Shown here: positions 6,997 through 14,707 of the stretch, piece by piece
Position numbering within the stretch: position 1 is the first letter of the stretch
Layout: each line of letters begins with the position of its first letter
Assembly: GCA_002479785.1 (NCBI GenBank)
Contig: DLPD01000014.1
Span: 1 to 19,797 of the forward strand
Direction: 5' to 3'
DNA length: 19,797 bases
Origin: Cytophagaceae bacterium UBA7467
GTDB taxonomy: Bacteria; Bacteroidota; Bacteroidia; Cytophagales; Spirosomataceae
Notes under the pieces: model-generated
The model's database searches: none
Told to the model about the DNA's origin: nothing
The model's input: only the letters and a program-made list of their open reading frames with translations
Program-made: the position numbers and the translations under genes

Positions 6997-7784
6997 ACAG
7001 GAAAGGTGAAAAGTAACAGTGCAAAAAGCACTGAATCATAAAACACGGACCCCTTCGTTTTCGCGTAGGCAAATGCCCGCACCGGGATATACACAGGCAA
7101 TGCAAAATAGTAGAGTAAGCCGCGCTGGAATCCCAAGTGCTGCGGCACCTCAATTAGACGCTCCATCTTCTCGAAAACAAGGGCATTAAACCTTACCCGA
7201 TCCGCCGCTTCCACGATGGGTGTAGGCCAAGACATGTTTTCAAATGCCAGGTGAATACCCTTCCCAAAAGCTGTAAAACTCGAATACCCAATCCCCGCAA
7301 TTTGAACGGTAGGGAAGATTCCCTCTGCGTGCGCACTCTCTAAAATGCGGCTCGCGCCTTTTTTAAATGGCTGCAACTCGTGCGTATTCAAGCAAATTCC
7401 TTCGATGAAAATTAACACAATCCCATCGTTGCGAAGACATTCCACTGCTTGGCGGAAGGTGTTTGCATTCAGGTGGAGGTGTTCTTTGCCTTCTCGTTGG
7501 CGAAACACCGGTAGCATGTTTAATTGCCTCAGTAAAAATCCGAAAACCGGGTTTCTGAACACATCTCCCCGCGCTAAATAGTTGATATTTCGCGGATATA
7601 AAGCACCTATGATGACCGCATCCAAAAAAGAATCCGGGTGGTTAACAACCAATAAAACGGGGCCTTTGGTTTTCATTAGTTCCGCATTTTTTACCACGAT
7701 GGAAGGGCAATAGAGGCGAAGCGCTAAACGAACAAAGATTTTTAGGAGAAAGATCAAGTATTTCTTTAATTTTAACGACCGCAA
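6942..7784 (-). CDS. PlsC-like membrane acyltransferase with TTG start
   Basis: The 280-residue product begins with a hydrophobic helix (residues 8-24). VNHPDSFLDA follows, the catalytic His49/Asp55 motif with five intervening residues rather than four, then NMLPVFRQREG (motif II) and IFIEGICLN with Glu128 (motif III, FPEGTR-like), ending in two hydrophobic segments (about 222-238 and 248-277). It should esterify glycerol phosphate or lysophospholipid with acyl-CoA or acyl-ACP at the inner membrane. There is no ATG before residue 37, which would delete the first helix. An in-frame stop lies two codons upstream of TTG 7782-7784, so TTG there (or TTG at residue 10) must be the start. Only 17 bp separate it from the divergent transporter gene. 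Its 3' end overlaps the AlkB gene by 55 bp. Confidence 0.85.
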   Translation of the reverse strand: MRSLKLKKYLIFLLKIFVRLALRLYCPSIVVKNAELMKTKGPVLLVVNHPDSFLDAVIIGALYPRNINYLARGDVFRNPVFGFLLRQLNMLPVFRQREGKEHLHLNANTFRQAVECLRNDGIVLIFIEGICLNTHELQPFKKGASRILESAHAEGIFPTVQIAGIGYSSFTAFGKGIHLAFENMSWPTPIVEAADRVRFNALVFEKMERLIEVPQHLGFQRGLLYYFALPVYIPVRAFAYAKTKGSVFYDSVLFALLLFTFPVYVALVVTIVLKVKLILG

Positions 7785-7801
7785 GGTTTAAAAAAAATTG
7801 T

Positions 7802-8656
7802 ATGCAAGCAAGCTTTCTCTCTGTGGTTTTAATGCCCATCGCTCTCGCTATCATTATGACAGGTCTGGGATTATCACTAACGATTGCGGATTTCAAGCGC
7901 GTATACGAATACCCGAAAGCAGTAATTGTGGGCCTAGTTACCCAAATGATTTTGTTGCCTATTATTTGTTTTTTCATCGCGAAAGTACTGACCTTACCCT
8001 CTGAATTAGCCGTCGGTTTAATGCTTTTAGCCGCTGCCCCAGGAGGTCCCTCCGCGAATTTATATTCCCACATTGCAAAAGGTGATGTCGCTCTGAATGT
8101 GACCCTTACCGCCCTAAATAGTATTTTATCAGTAGTTTCTATCGCTTTCATCGTCAATTTGTCGATGAAATTACTAATGCAGCAGGACGCCTACGTTCCT
8201 CTTCAATTTTCGAAAGTTTTAGAGGTTTGCCTAATCGTGATTTTACCCGTTTCGATCGGTATGTTGATCAGAAAAAAGGTCCCCGAATTCGCGCAAAAAC
8301 TAGAGTCGCCGGTTAAAATTCTCTCAGCGATTTTCCTAGCCTTGATCATCGTTTTAGCCGGATGGAAAGTGCGAGATCATTTGATGCAGGATATTCAGAC
8401 GGTGGGTTTAGCCTGTTTTTTGTTCAATGTGGCTTGCCTTTCGATCGGTTATTTTCTGCCGCGGTTACTGAATTTGGAGAAGAAACAAGCTATCGCGATA
8501 GGGATGGAGATCGGGATTCACAATGGCTCATTGGCCATATTTATTGCCTTGAATGTGATAGGAAATGGGACGATGACGATTCCAGCGGTGGTGTATAGCA
8601 TCGTCATGTTTATGACGGCGGCTATCTTTGGCTGGTTGGTTAACCTGCCAAAATAA
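7802..8656 (+). CDS. Bile acid:sodium symporter (BASS/SBF) family transporter
   Basis: The 284-residue protein is almost entirely hydrophobic, with nine or ten predicted transmembrane helices. The two discontinuous core helices of the BASS fold are visible at AAPGGPSANLYSHIAKGD (78-95) and IGMEIGIHNGSLA (233-245). Glu236 matches the conserved sodium-binding Glu260 of the Neisseria ASBT homologue, and Asn86 and Asn241 match its Asn115 and Asn265 (numbers from memory). The usual GGxxSN reads GGPSAN, and the Gln next to Asn265 is His240 here. Substrates in this family range from bile acids to pantoate and other organic anions; a bacterium of this kind probably uses it for a small carboxylate (inference). 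It is monocistronic, starts 17 bp from the divergent acyltransferase and ends 9 bp from the convergent VF530 gene. Confidence 0.9.
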   Translation: MQASFLSVVLMPIALAIIMTGLGLSLTIADFKRVYEYPKAVIVGLVTQMILLPIICFFIAKVLTLPSELAVGLMLLAAAPGGPSANLYSHIAKGDVALNVTLTALNSILSVVSIAFIVNLSMKLLMQQDAYVPLQFSKVLEVCLIVILPVSIGMLIRKKVPEFAQKLESPVKILSAIFLALIIVLAGWKVRDHLMQDIQTVGLACFLFNVACLSIGYFLPRLLNLEKKQAIAIGMEIGIHNGSLAIFIALNVIGNGTMTIPAVVYSIVMFMTAAIFGWLVNLPK

Positions 8657-8665
8657 TTTGCGAAA

Positions 8666-8911
8666 CTAATCCGCAGAGGTTGCAATTGCCTTTTTCTTCT
8701 CGATCTTTTTGATATTCCAAATATACAGTGTCTCCACTTTCGCTCTCGCCCAAGGCGTCTTGCGCAAGAAAGTCAAACTTGATTTGATGCTCGGATTACT
8801 CGCAAAACAATTAATGCGGATTTTTCGAGCCATCTCATCCCAGCCCAATAAATCGACTAGATCCGTTAAGATTTTCTCTAAGGTTACACCGTGAAGTGGG
8901 TCGTTACTCAT
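8666..8911 (-). CDS. VF530-family (DUF2132) small protein
   Basis: The 81-residue protein beginning MSNDPLHGVTLEKIL, followed by LGWDEMARKIRINCF, matches the VF530 / DUF2132 family by the motifs DPLHGxTLExIL, LGW and INCFxxNPSIKSSLxFLRKTPWAR. A Vibrio fischeri member has a solved small helical structure and was suggested to bind DNA; the biological role is unresolved. ATG at 8909-8911 overlaps the TGA of the upstream gene by 4 nt (ATGA), which fixes the start and indicates translational coupling; a TTG 21 nt upstream is not needed. The 20-residue C-terminal tail is basic then neutral (KKIEKKKAIATSAD). It is the last gene of the kdsC operon. Confidence 0.88.
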   Translation of the reverse strand: MSNDPLHGVTLEKILTDLVDLLGWDEMARKIRINCFASNPSIKSSLTFLRKTPWARAKVETLYIWNIKKIEKKKAIATSAD

Positions 8912-9429
8912 GTAGTAGGATTTGAAAACCAAGACGCGTATTCTACATAATGGTAGGCCGTGCGCTTGAAAACCTCAGCCGCTTCTGGGCTGACATCTTT
9001 TAAATATTTGGCAGGATTCCCCGCATAAATGGTGCCAGCCGGCACGCGTGTTCCTTGGGTTACCACTGCTCCAGCCGCCACAATACTGCCTTCTTCGATG
9101 TAGGCGTTGTCCATCACGATTGCTCCCATTCCGATGAGCACATTGTCCTCGATAGTACAACCGTGAACGATTGCATTATGGGCAATCGATACGTAATCGC
9201 CTATGGAAGTGACGGTTTTTTGGTAGGTGCAATGCACCACGGCACCGTCTTGAATATTCGAATAATTTCCGATTCGGATGGAATTCACATCCCCGCGAAC
9301 GACCGCATTAAACCAGATCGTACATTGTTTTCCGGTCTGTACATCCCCCACAACCGTGGCGTTAGGTGCGACCCAATTGCCCTCTCCTAAAACGGGGGAT
9401 ATTCCTTTTACTGGCAAGATTAAGCCCAT
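8908..9429 (-). CDS. Gamma-carbonic-anhydrase-like hexapeptide-repeat protein
   Basis: The 173-residue protein is a left-handed beta helix built from hexapeptide repeats such as VAPNATVVGDV, IRIGNYSNIQDGAVVH, VLIGMGAIVMDNAYIEEG and SIVAAGAVVTQGTRV. Three histidines, His66, His84 (IAHN) and His89 (IVHG), are placed as the zinc/iron ligands shared between subunits in gamma-class carbonic anhydrases, YrdA and PaaY. NPAKYLKDVSPE and a C-terminal helix complete the family pattern. It probably forms a trimer in the cytosol; many such proteins lack measurable carbonic anhydrase activity, so the reaction is uncertain. Its start codon overlaps the kdsC end by 10 bp, and its stop overlaps the start of the VF530 gene, so the three are translated as a coupled set. 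Confidence 0.92.
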   Translation of the reverse strand: MGLILPVKGISPVLGEGNWVAPNATVVGDVQTGKQCTIWFNAVVRGDVNSIRIGNYSNIQDGAVVHCTYQKTVTSIGDYVSIAHNAIVHGCTIEDNVLIGMGAIVMDNAYIEEGSIVAAGAVVTQGTRVPAGTIYAGNPAKYLKDVSPEAAEVFKRTAYHYVEYASWFSNPTT

Positions 9430-9929
9430 TTTCCTTGGAGTTTTAATACCTTTTCAATCACATCTCTCACAGCACCTCGGCCTCCATTAAAAGGCGAAAC
9501 GTATTTCACGACTTGGTGTAATTCAGGAATCGCATCTGCCGGGCAGGTGCTTAAAATATCCGGGCGAGAAAGGATCTTCAGATCAGCCATATCGTCTCCC
9601 ATATATAAGATTTCATGCTCTTTAACGCCTAATTTTGGCAATAATTCCAAATAGGTTTCCAGCTTATCTTTCCCTCCTAAACCGAAATAAATGTGTTGAA
9701 ACTTCAGGTTTTCTAAGCGTTTTTTGACCCCTGGATGACTGCCACCTGTAATCACGCACAGTTGAAAATTTGCCTCCCTCGCCTTTTCGAGCGCATAGCC
9801 ATCGCGGATGTAGAAGGTGCGGAAATGTTCGCCTGTTTCTAGAACGTGTACATTGCCATCCGTCATCACACCATCGATGTCAAAAATGAAGGCTTTTATA
9901 TCTTTAAATAAGGAAAGTACGTTAGACAT
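9420..9929 (-). CDS. kdsC: 3-deoxy-D-manno-octulosonate 8-phosphate phosphatase (KdsC, HAD family)
   Basis: The 169-residue protein is a cap-less HAD phosphatase. Motif I is FDIDGVMTDG (nucleophile Asp17, acid/base Asp19), motif II ITGGS (60-64), the motif III lysine lies in GGKDK (about 87), and motif IV is MGDDMADL (Asp112, 113, 116). Length and the sequences RDGYALEKAREA and PFNGGRGAVRDVIEKVL fit tetrameric KdsC. It removes phosphate from KDO-8-P to give KDO for lipid A core synthesis in the cytosol. Some relatives act on other sugar phosphates, and no KDO gene is next to it here, which leaves a little doubt. It leads the three-gene minus-strand operon; 52 bp separate it from the divergent large exported-protein gene. 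Confidence 0.9.
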   Translation of the reverse strand: MSNVLSLFKDIKAFIFDIDGVMTDGNVHVLETGEHFRTFYIRDGYALEKAREANFQLCVITGGSHPGVKKRLENLKFQHIYFGLGGKDKLETYLELLPKLGVKEHEILYMGDDMADLKILSRPDILSTCPADAIPELHQVVKYVSPFNGGRGAVRDVIEKVLKLQGKWA

Positions 9930-9981
9930 AGGGATTATTTTGACCCAAATATCTGAATATTTTATGTATTTTTATCCCTTT

Positions 9982-12900
9982 ATGAAGAATACGATTTCAT
10001 TCTTTCGCCTCCTGCTTTTCACCCTGGCCCTGAGCTTCAGCCTTTCTGCGCAAAAGATTCAGGTAGGACCTTATTCGCTGCGCGTGAATGGCGCTCAGAA
10101 AGAGAAAAACCAGTGGGGGCCTTCGGAAATCACGTATCGGGTCGCGAATGATAGTCTTGTTTTTCAAGTCACGGAATTTGCGTGGGATCCGAAGACGAAT
10201 CAGGGTATAGCCAAAGGGGGAGAAATACCAGGCGAAAAATTAGGTCACAAGAACGCGCGTCTACAAATTGATGAGATGCAATTTCAACCGGCAAATGGAA
10301 CGCTTCGATTCATTTCTGCGGACTGGATAGAGCAGGAAAAAGCACTAAATGGCGAGGGATCACTCACCTTACGGCGAAAAGATAAATACTTCCCCTTCGA
10401 ATTTAAGGGAACAGAATCCACCGAAATGAAGGGGGATGTGTGGTCTGCGGAAGGGAAGCCTGTCTACAAGGATCTGCGTAAAGGATTACGGGACGGAGCT
10501 CTGCATTTCCAACAATTGGGAACGATGTCTGCTCCGCTGATTTGGTTTCTGCCAGACTCGTCCATCATCGTTCCACAAGGTCGCTGGAGCAGTCCTTTGA
10601 GTGAAAATGATTCGCTCTTTAGAGGAGATGTGGCGGGACAATGGTACCCGAAAAACCAGACCTTTCATTTCAAGAAAAATACCGGTGCAAAGAACCGCGC
10701 ATTGTTTGAAGACACGTTCCATGAGATGCGGATGTCGGTGGATTTAGGGGTGCTACGGGTGAAAGAAAAGCGCATTGATTTTTACCAAATTTCTGGCCGA
10801 AACCAGGTCCCTGCCTGGCTTGAATCGAAGGATTATTATAACGGAGGCCGCATTCAGGAACTGCAGGGCTTATTGAATTATAGCCCTATGCGGATCTTGT
10901 ACCGCTATTTAGTCGAAAATAAGGTGGAGGCGGCGACCATTGGTGACTTAGCGGTTCTAGTGAATCGCCGGCCGGAGCAGATTCAATCCGGTTTTCAGTC
11001 CTTTGTAGATGCGGGCTATATGCAAGTGGTGGACGATTTGTATTCTTTTACGGCTTTGGGGCGTCATTATGCGCGGGTGGCCTATGAGAAAAAGGATTTT
11101 GACACCTTTTATGCGGCATCGGTGGGCGAAAACCTCGATGCGGATTCTGCCTCGATTTCCCTCGATTTAGTGGACAAGAAATTGCGTATTCGGGGTATTC
11201 AGCAGGTGATGATTTCGGATTCTTTGAAGGCGGAATTTATTCCCTATGATGAGGCGTTAACTTTCCAAAAAGGGCGAGACTTTAATTTCCTAGGCGAAAT
11301 CAAGATCGGTGATTACCGCTTCCGCGGCCCAGATTTTGCTTTTAAATTCAACGACTTTACGGCGCAATTCGCGCAGATTGATTCGATTACCTTTATTCCT
11401 AAAGGCCAATCCAAGGAATTTGGAGGAGCTTTTCGCTATGGATCTGGATCTCTGATTTTGAGTCCACCGGGAAATAAGTCGGGACGTTTTGGCGTAGCAG
11501 AATACCCTAAATTAATTATTCCCAAGGGCATGACCGCCCACTTTGACGAGCCATGGCGCGCGAAAGGGGTGTATGATTCGACCTACTATTTTAAAGTGCC
11601 TAGCATCGCTCTGGATAGTTTGACGCAAAAAGCGCCCGTTTTTGTGGGCGCCTTTCACTCGAAAGGTCTTTTACCTCCCATAAACACACAATTGATCTTG
11701 AAGCCGGACCAAAGTTTTGGCTTTACCTATACCCAGAAAACACCCCTGAAAATCTACCAAAACAAAGCTAACCTCATTCTGAGCGCACCGCTGGAAATGG
11801 ATAAAAAGGGCCTTCATACGGCAGGATCTTTTGCGATGGAAAGTTTTCAGTCTACAATGAAAGAGGCCTTTCTTTACCCGGATTCACTGATTAGTGTGGG
11901 TTCGGAGGGGAAATTAGGGGAGATGGCAAACAAGAAAGGGCCCATTGCAAGCCTGCCAGGTCACCGATTCTCCTGGTTACCGCGCGAGGATTCCCTTGCT
12001 ATTTATCCTGAGAAGAACTCCTTCGCGCTCTATGCGAATCAATTGCAATTAGAGGGGCCGGTTTGGATGCACAAGAAACAGGTTTTTGGGAAGGGCGACA
12101 TTACCCTGGGCGATGGGAAATTGAAATCAGAACTGTTTTATTTCCAACCTGCGACGTGGAAATCGAAGGATGCTTCGCTGGCGATAGGTCTCAAGAAACC
12201 GGTTTTTAATGCAGAAAGAATTTCTATCGAAGCCGCACCCGGCGCTGTGAATCTGAATTTTAAACCAGTGGAGGAATCGCCAGCTTTATTACCTATTCAA
12301 GGATATAAAACCGCTTACACAGGGGCGGTTTGGGAGCAAAAAAACCAAAAGATAAAGTTACAGAAGCCCGTTTTACAAATTCTCGATTCCACTTCGAAAG
12401 CAGGGCCCATCACGGCGAAATCCGGCGTACTGGATCAAGTTTCTGAGGTCATTTCGCTAGAGGGTGTGAAGGAAATCGAGATTGGGCCAGCGACGGTTTA
12501 TCCGGCAAAAGGCTTGCTTGCCATTGCAAAGGGTGGCCAATTTAAGGCACTCACCGGTGCGAGGGCAACGGTGAACGGCCATGTTTTGGCAAATATTAAT
12601 ACCGTCACGGCTAACGCGAGTCGATTTACGGGAACCGCGAACTACCTTTTGCCAGTAGAAGGAAGTGATAGCCTCGTTATTCCCATGAAAAATTTCGATT
12701 TTCTGCCGGAGGGAATCAGAGCTGAAGCACGCTACATCGAGAAAACACCTTTAAAATTAACTTCACACCAAGAATTCAAGGGCGATGTGTTTTTCTTATC
12801 GGAGAAGCCGAGCTTGGAATTCAAGGGATCGATTAGGCCATTATTAGGCACATTGAAGTTCAAAACGGCCTGGATTCCGTTCGCTAATTCGAAGGGAATT

Positions 12901-13917
12901 GTGGTGAATGACGAGTTAAAAGACGAACTCGGTCGCTCCGTCACTGCCGGTATTTTCGTCAATGCAGCGAATAAATTATACCCTTCTTTCTTAGGCCCTA
13001 TGTCGAATGAGGACGACCCAGTTTTGTTTAAAGCGGCCGGCGAAGTGACGGAAGCCTCGGAAGTGTACAGCATTAAAAATGCGGAATCACAGATGCATTT
13101 ATCGATTCCGAAAAAGCGCGTAGACACGGACGGGATGGTGCAATTATTCACAGGAAACAAGCTGGTTCGGTCATTTGGCAAGATTTCCATGTCCATCGAC
13201 ACGCTCATTCCGCGCATCGAATCTTGGCTGAGTTTACAGTTTCAAGTGCCGGTTCCTATACTCCAAAAAATGGGGGATCGCATTGTGAAATATAATTTAG
13301 AGGAAGGTTTACTAACGGCTGCGGCGGATGAACCGGCGGATCGAGATGAATATCTGAAGCGGGTAGAGCCCATATTAGGGAGAAAAATTCCGGAGGCTAC
13401 GAAGGCACGCATGGATAGGGAGCATTTGGCCTTGGATAAAGTGGATCCGGAATTCGCGGGGATGATAAATTTTTCCTCCGTAAAATGGGCTTGGTCGCCT
13501 AATTTAAGTGCTTTTTATTCCATTGGAGATTTGCCTTTGATTAATGTGGGACCGGTCGATGTGAATGCAACGATTAAAGGTTTCATGGAGGTGGTGAAGA
13601 AGCCAAACAAAGAGGAGTTTTATGCCTATTGGGAATTATCCGAAGATCTTTGGTATTATTTCGCTTATTTTGAGGGAGAATTAGGCGTTTATTCCTCAGA
13701 TAATGCTTTCCTAGCTACGGTGCGGGAGTCCCTGAAGACGCAGAAAAAAGGGGGAATAATGGTGGTAGAAGCGGCAGCAGAGGAGAAAAATGCCTTTATC
13801 AAGCGATTTACTTCCTATTACAAACCATTAATTCCGGTGAAGAAAGTGCCGGCGAAAAAAGAACCTACAAAAACAAAACCAGCCACAAAAGGCAAAGAAA
13901 AGAGCGGTGGATTTTAA
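9982..13917 (+). CDS. Large exported protein of unknown function with an internal winged-helix-like segment
   Basis: From ATG 9982 the product has 1311 residues and starts with a signal peptide (MKNTISFFRLLLFTLALS, then FSLSAQ; cleavage near residue 23). The frame is open further upstream but that part lies over kdsC and would bury the signal peptide. I do not recognise the protein. Residues about 30-290 and 370-1150 are rich in alternating beta-strand patterns, suggesting a long beta-solenoid or multi-sandwich protein. Residues about 303-365 look helical and like a winged-helix domain (TIGDLAVLVNRRPEQIQSGF, then a wing-like strand pair and FTALGRHYA). Residues about 1140-1180 are charged and helical. 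The last 26 residues are a Lys/Pro/Thr tail. No T9SS sorting domain or lipobox is visible. The 3' end overlaps a PlsC-like gene by 11 bp. Periplasmic location is inferred. Confidence 0.8.
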   Translation: MKNTISFFRLLLFTLALSFSLSAQKIQVGPYSLRVNGAQKEKNQWGPSEITYRVANDSLVFQVTEFAWDPKTNQGIAKGGEIPGEKLGHKNARLQIDEMQFQPANGTLRFISADWIEQEKALNGEGSLTLRRKDKYFPFEFKGTESTEMKGDVWSAEGKPVYKDLRKGLRDGALHFQQLGTMSAPLIWFLPDSSIIVPQGRWSSPLSENDSLFRGDVAGQWYPKNQTFHFKKNTGAKNRALFEDTFHEMRMSVDLGVLRVKEKRIDFYQISGRNQVPAWLESKDYYNGGRIQELQGLLNYSPMRILYRYLVENKVEAATIGDLAVLVNRRPEQIQSGFQSFVDAGYMQVVDDLYSFTALGRHYARVAYEKKDFDTFYAASVGENLDADSASISLDLVDKKLRIRGIQQVMISDSLKAEFIPYDEALTFQKGRDFNFLGEIKIGDYRFRGPDFAFKFNDFTAQFAQIDSITFIPKGQSKEFGGAFRYGSGSLILSPPGNKSGRFGVAEYPKLIIPKGMTAHFDEPWRAKGVYDSTYYFKVPSIALDSLTQKAPVFVGAFHSKGLLPPINTQLILKPDQSFGFTYTQKTPLKIYQNKANLILSAPLEMDKKGLHTAGSFAMESFQSTMKEAFLYPDSLISVGSEGKLGEMANKKGPIASLPGHRFSWLPREDSLAIYPEKNSFALYANQLQLEGPVWMHKKQVFGKGDITLGDGKLKSELFYFQPATWKSKDASLAIGLKKPVFNAERISIEAAPGAVNLNFKPVEESPALLPIQGYKTAYTGAVWEQKNQKIKLQKPVLQILDSTSKAGPITAKSGVLDQVSEVISLEGVKEIEIGPATVYPAKGLLAIAKGGQFKALTGARATVNGHVLANINTVTANASRFTGTANYLLPVEGSDSLVIPMKNFDFLPEGIRAEARYIEKTPLKLTSHQEFKGDVFFLSEKPSLEFKGSIRPLLGTLKFKTAWIPFANSKGIVVNDELKDELGRSVTAGIFVNAANKLYPSFLGPMSNEDDPVLFKAAGEVTEASEVYSIKNAESQMHLSIPKKRVDTDGMVQLFTGNKLVRSFGKISMSIDTLIPRIESWLSLQFQVPVPILQKMGDRIVKYNLEEGLLTAAADEPADRDEYLKRVEPILGRKIPEATKARMDREHLALDKVDPEFAGMINFSSVKWAWSPNLSAFYSIGDLPLINVGPVDVNATIKGFMEVVKKPNKEEFYAYWELSEDLWYYFAYFEGELGVYSSDNAFLATVRESLKTQKKGGIMVVEAAAEEKNAFIKRFTSYYKPLIPVKKVPAKKEPTKTKPATKGKEKSGGF

Positions 13918-14707
13918 GAGTATAACCTTTTTGAAGAAGTTTTTTGATTGCCTAGACCGCTGGGGTCTGGTCCGTCGCGATCCGTTTGGGAATCCCATCG
14001 GGATGAAACGAATCATTGTATTCGTATTAGGCTGGTTAACCTTTGCTCGCCTGAGTATTTACAATAAAACCGAGATTAAGGGGACGGAAAAGATTAAAGA
14101 TTTACCGCTCGAAGGCGTTTTGTTCCTGTCAAATCACCAAACCTATTTCATGGACGTGATTTGCCTTTACCACATCTTTTTCTCCGTGAAATGGCGGATG
14201 AACAACAGCATTCGCTTCCCCTTTTACCTGTTAGCTCCGCGTTCTCGCCTGTTTTATGTGGCTGCCACGGAGACGATGAAGGAAGACGGTTTCTTACCTC
14301 GGATTTTCTCTTTAGCTGGGGCGATTTTAGTGAACCGTTCGTGGCGTGCGCATGGACAAGATGTGAAAAGAGAGGTAGATTTAGAAGCCCAAACGAAAGT
14401 AGGGCAAGGACTAAAATTTGGTTGGGTCATCAGTTTTCCGCAAGGTACCACCCGCGCTTTTGCCCCGATACGAAAAGGAACCGCGCACTTGATTAAGGCG
14501 GAAAATCCCATTGTCGTTCCTGTTCAAATCAACGGCTTCCGCCGCGCGTTTGACAAGAAAGGCTTCTTCTTAAAGAAACGTAACACGACCTTGAGCGTGG
14601 AATTCAAAGACCCGATTCGCTTCAAAGAATCAGATACAATCGAAGAAATTTTACAGCGAATTTCGGACGAAACCGGTATTCCGATGGTCGATAAGCATGC
14701 TAACTAA
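13907..14707 (+). CDS. PlsC-like lysophospholipid/1-acylglycerol-3-phosphate acyltransferase
   Basis: The 266-residue protein has one hydrophobic helix (MKRIIVFVLGWLTFARL, 33-49). It also has the catalytic motif SNHQTYFMD (His77, Asp83, five residues between instead of the usual four), a motif II region GAILVNRSW (138-146) and FPQGTTRAF (177-185) where most relatives have FPEGTR. Further conserved-looking text is RKGTAHLI and VPVQINGFRRAFDKKG. It should acylate lysophosphatidate or a related lipid at the inner membrane. The start is GTG at 13907, overlapping the preceding gene by 11 bp; the next ATG would be residue 33 and remove the N-terminal part. Its end overlaps recO by 11 bp. Tight coupling to the large exported protein hints at a link to envelope lipids (inference). 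Confidence 0.88.
   Translation: MDFKSITFLKKFFDCLDRWGLVRRDPFGNPIGMKRIIVFVLGWLTFARLSIYNKTEIKGTEKIKDLPLEGVLFLSNHQTYFMDVICLYHIFFSVKWRMNNSIRFPFYLLAPRSRLFYVAATETMKEDGFLPRIFSLAGAILVNRSWRAHGQDVKREVDLEAQTKVGQGLKFGWVISFPQGTTRAFAPIRKGTAHLIKAENPIVVPVQINGFRRAFDKKGFFLKKRNTTLSVEFKDPIRFKESDTIEEILQRISDETGIPMVDKHAN

Noticed and set aside
7642..8157. 171-codon minus-strand open frame
   Set aside because: It is antisense to the BASS transporter, whose protein is strongly family-like; the translation has low-complexity, atypical composition.
9055..9390. 111-codon plus-strand open frame rich in His and Asp
   Set aside because: It mirrors the hexapeptide repeats of the gamma-carbonic-anhydrase-like gene; the apparent periodicity is that of the real gene.
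9817..9981. Upstream in-frame extension of the large exported protein gene
   Set aside because: It lies over the start of kdsC on the opposite strand and would bury a clear signal peptide; ATG 9982 is the better start.
12732..13217. 161-codon minus-strand open frame
   Set aside because: Antisense to the large exported protein, with no recognisable domain or start context.
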